From CBDBZL01 sp031399025 (GTDB lineage: Bacteria; Pseudomonadota; Alphaproteobacteria; Sphingomonadales; Sphingomonadaceae), in assembly GCA_031399025.1 (NCBI GenBank), contig JANNOJ010000074.1, positions 1-52,444 of the forward strand: a stretch of DNA of 52,444 bases, written 5' to 3'. The translations under genes and the position numbers were made by a program. A model generated the notes under the pieces. That model was given only the letters and a program-made list of their open reading frames with translations, did no database searches and had not been told where the DNA came from. Positions 50,904 to 52,444 of the stretch are shown piece by piece (within the stretch, counting starts at the first letter, position 1; the number at the start of each line of letters is the position of its first letter).

Positions 50904-52265
50904 TCAGCCGGGCTCCAAGGTGTCGCGCGCCAGCGCGCCGCGACCGCTGGGCCGCGCCGCCCGCCGCGCCGATCCGGGGTCGTGGCCGCCGCCCCAGGCG
51001 AGCAGCGGCGCCACCGGTCCGGTGATGAGCCTGCTGAACCGCCACTTCTCGCCCGCCTCCAGCCGTTCGCGCGAGGTCTCCAGCGCGGCGGGGTAGACCT
51101 CGTCGAACAGGCGGTCGAAGGTGCGCGACCAGTCGTAGCGCTGCTCGGCATGGGCGCGCGCCGCCCGGCCCATGGCCGCCATGCCGCCCCCCACCTGGCC
51201 GCGCCAGATCGCCGCCACCGCGCGCGCCATCGCCGCCATGTCGTCCACCGGCCCCAGCAGGCCGAGGCCGGGCTGGACCCGCTCGGGCATCGCCCCGCTC
51301 GCCACGCCCACCACCGGCAGCCCGCAGGCCTGCGCCTCAACGATGCTCACGCCGAAGGTCTCGTCCGCCATCGCCGAGACATAGATGTCGCTCGAGGCCA
51401 GCGCCCGGGCCAGCTCGGCCCGGTCGCGCATGAAGCCGGTGAAGGCGATCGGCAAATCCACCGCCTCCTCGCGCAGCCGGTCGAACAGCTTGCCGTCGCC
51501 GATCATCACCAGCGCCGCGCCCAGTTCGCGCGGCAGATGGCGCATCATGTCGACCAGCTTGTGCGCGCGCTTCTCCACGTCCACCCGCCCGGCATAGACC
51601 AGCAGCGGACCCGACCCGGCCAGGCCCAGCTCGCGGCGGAAAGCGGAGTCGCGGCGGGACGGGTGGAACAGCGCGGTATCCACCCCCAGGTCGATCTGGT
51701 CGAGCCGGTCGAGCTTGCACCCGGCCAGCACCTCGGCGCCCTTGGCCCCCAGCGCGTACACCCGGTCGAATTCGCGGTAGGTGATCTCGGCATAGCCCAG
51801 CGCCAACGCCCGCCAGAACCGCCCCAGCTGCGGCCCCCACATCGCCTGCGCCACCCGGCCAACCTGCGCATCGGGAAAATCGGTGTGGTAGCCGGCCACC
51901 AGCGTCGTCTCAGGATGCGCGCGGCGATAGCGGATCGAGGTCCAGGGCAGCAGCCAGGGGCACTGGTTCTCGATGATGTCGGGCCGGTAGCGCTCCAGAA
52001 TGCCGCGCACCTCGCTGGTGCGGGTGATGAAACGGTAGTTCGCACTCCCGCGCACCGGCTCGCTGCCCACCTCGATCCAGGTGTGGCGGCCGTCCACCAC
52101 CACCTTGTCCTCGCGCCCGGGCACGATCTGCAGCAGCCGGTGCGGCGTCTGCTCGAGCACGTAGCGCCGCTTCTCGGCCAGATAGGTGGTGATCCCGCCC
52201 CCGCCCTTGGGCGAGTAGCTCTGCGTCACGTCGCAGACCAGGAGCGGCGGCAGCTGTTCTGTCAT
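50904..52265 (-). CDS. GT4-family glycosyltransferase
   Basis: The 453-aa GT-B enzyme has a glycine-rich N-terminal loop (SPKGGGGITTYLAEKRRY), the central LLVYAGRVDVEKRAHKLVDM segment, and the donor-binding E-x7-E motif in ETFGVSIVEAQACGLPVVG. It should add a sugar from a nucleotide donor to a lipid or glycan in the cytoplasm. A C-terminal 60-residue tail is not part of the fold. AAAGG lies 7 nt before the ATG. It converges on the PEP-CTERM gene. Confidence 0.88.
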   Translation of the reverse strand: MTEQLPPLLVCDVTQSYSPKGGGGITTYLAEKRRYVLEQTPHRLLQIVPGREDKVVVDGRHTWIEVGSEPVRGSANYRFITRTSEVRGILERYRPDIIENQCPWLLPWTSIRYRRAHPETTLVAGYHTDFPDAQVGRVAQAMWGPQLGRFWRALALGYAEITYREFDRVYALGAKGAEVLAGCKLDRLDQIDLGVDTALFHPSRRDSAFRRELGLAGSGPLLVYAGRVDVEKRAHKLVDMMRHLPRELGAALVMIGDGKLFDRLREEAVDLPIAFTGFMRDRAELARALASSDIYVSAMADETFGVSIVEAQACGLPVVGVASGAMPERVQPGLGLLGPVDDMAAMARAVAAIWRGQVGGGMAAMGRAARAHAEQRYDWSRTFDRLFDEVYPAALETSRERLEAGEKWRFSRLITGPVAPLLAWGGGHDPGSARRAARPSGRGALARDTLEPG

Positions 52266-52444
52266 GCGCGCCTTTGTCTGCTGCCGATCATTGCTCGGGT
52301 ATGAAGGAGAGGGTCACGATCTGCTGTGGCGCGCGAGGTAATAGGGCCGCGCTCCAGATGCAAGCCATGCCAGGCTGGCATCCCCGGCCGGAGTGTCCCT
52401 GCGGCCACACGCTCGCCGCCGCGCCGCCGGCCGCGGCACGCCGC

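Noticed and set aside
52358..52444. Open frame from an ATG running off the right edge
   Set aside because: Only 29 codons are visible, with no recognised start motif or Shine-Dalgarno.

Overview
The window is high-GC DNA from an alphaproteobacterium, most likely a member of the Sphingomonadales (Sphingomonas, Novosphingobium or Erythrobacter type). The evidence is several TonB-dependent receptors, a TPR-sulfotransferase beside a receptor, a PEP-CTERM protein of the sphingomonad PEPxxW type, an HWE-family kinase, metZ, and a GGAAC-N17-CGTT (EcfG-type) promoter. No replication or plasmid genes are visible, so it looks chromosomal, with some accessory segments. All calls come from reading the sequence; no database search was run.

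Region 1 (1-10841, minus strand) is an outer-membrane uptake block. The window starts inside an IS5-type element whose end touches the stop codon of a siderophore-type TonB receptor. Reading right to left there is a TPR-sulfotransferase, a second TonB receptor with an amino-acid permease, then exbB-exbD-tonB and the siderophore receptor behind a Fur-box-like site.

Region 2 (10971-18913) looks like a catabolic cluster: amidohydrolase, M20 peptidase (frameshifted), a PYROXD2-like FAD oxidoreductase and a Rieske oxygenase read leftwards. A second copy of the FAD oxidoreductase reads rightwards and converges on a BetI-like TetR gene. Three promoter regions share an AACAAGC element. Together with the neighbouring receptor and permease, this suggests uptake and breakdown of an amide- or peptide-like compound; the substrate is unknown.

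Region 3 (19147-25099, plus strand) is an O-acylation cluster: acyltransferase-3, a truncated FkbH-like GNAT domain, a SAM methyltransferase, an AlgI-like MBOAT, its SGNH partner and a VOC protein, closed by an intrinsic terminator next to tRNA-Gln.

Region 4 (25366-34690) is mixed metabolism: YghU, topoisomerase IB (EcfG promoter), glutathionyl-hydroquinone reductase, an M49-like peptidase, a periplasmic TonB-C-domain protein, an M28 peptidase and a branched-chain aminotransferase.

Region 5 (34869-47571) has a lower-GC membrane protein, a small ORF with a full-length Shine-Dalgarno and its own terminator, two tandem paralogous lipoproteins, tlyA-tspO-ubiK-recO-leuB, a tandem-repeat intergenic region, a DPM1-like/GtrA fusion with a PMT-type glycosyltransferase, metZ, an HWE kinase and apaG.

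Region 6 (47732-49962) is a candidate 2.2-kb IS1595-family element with imperfect 36-bp inverted ends that carries two passenger genes (a small protein and an HNH-like protein). The window closes with a PEP-CTERM protein and a GT4 glycosyltransferase.
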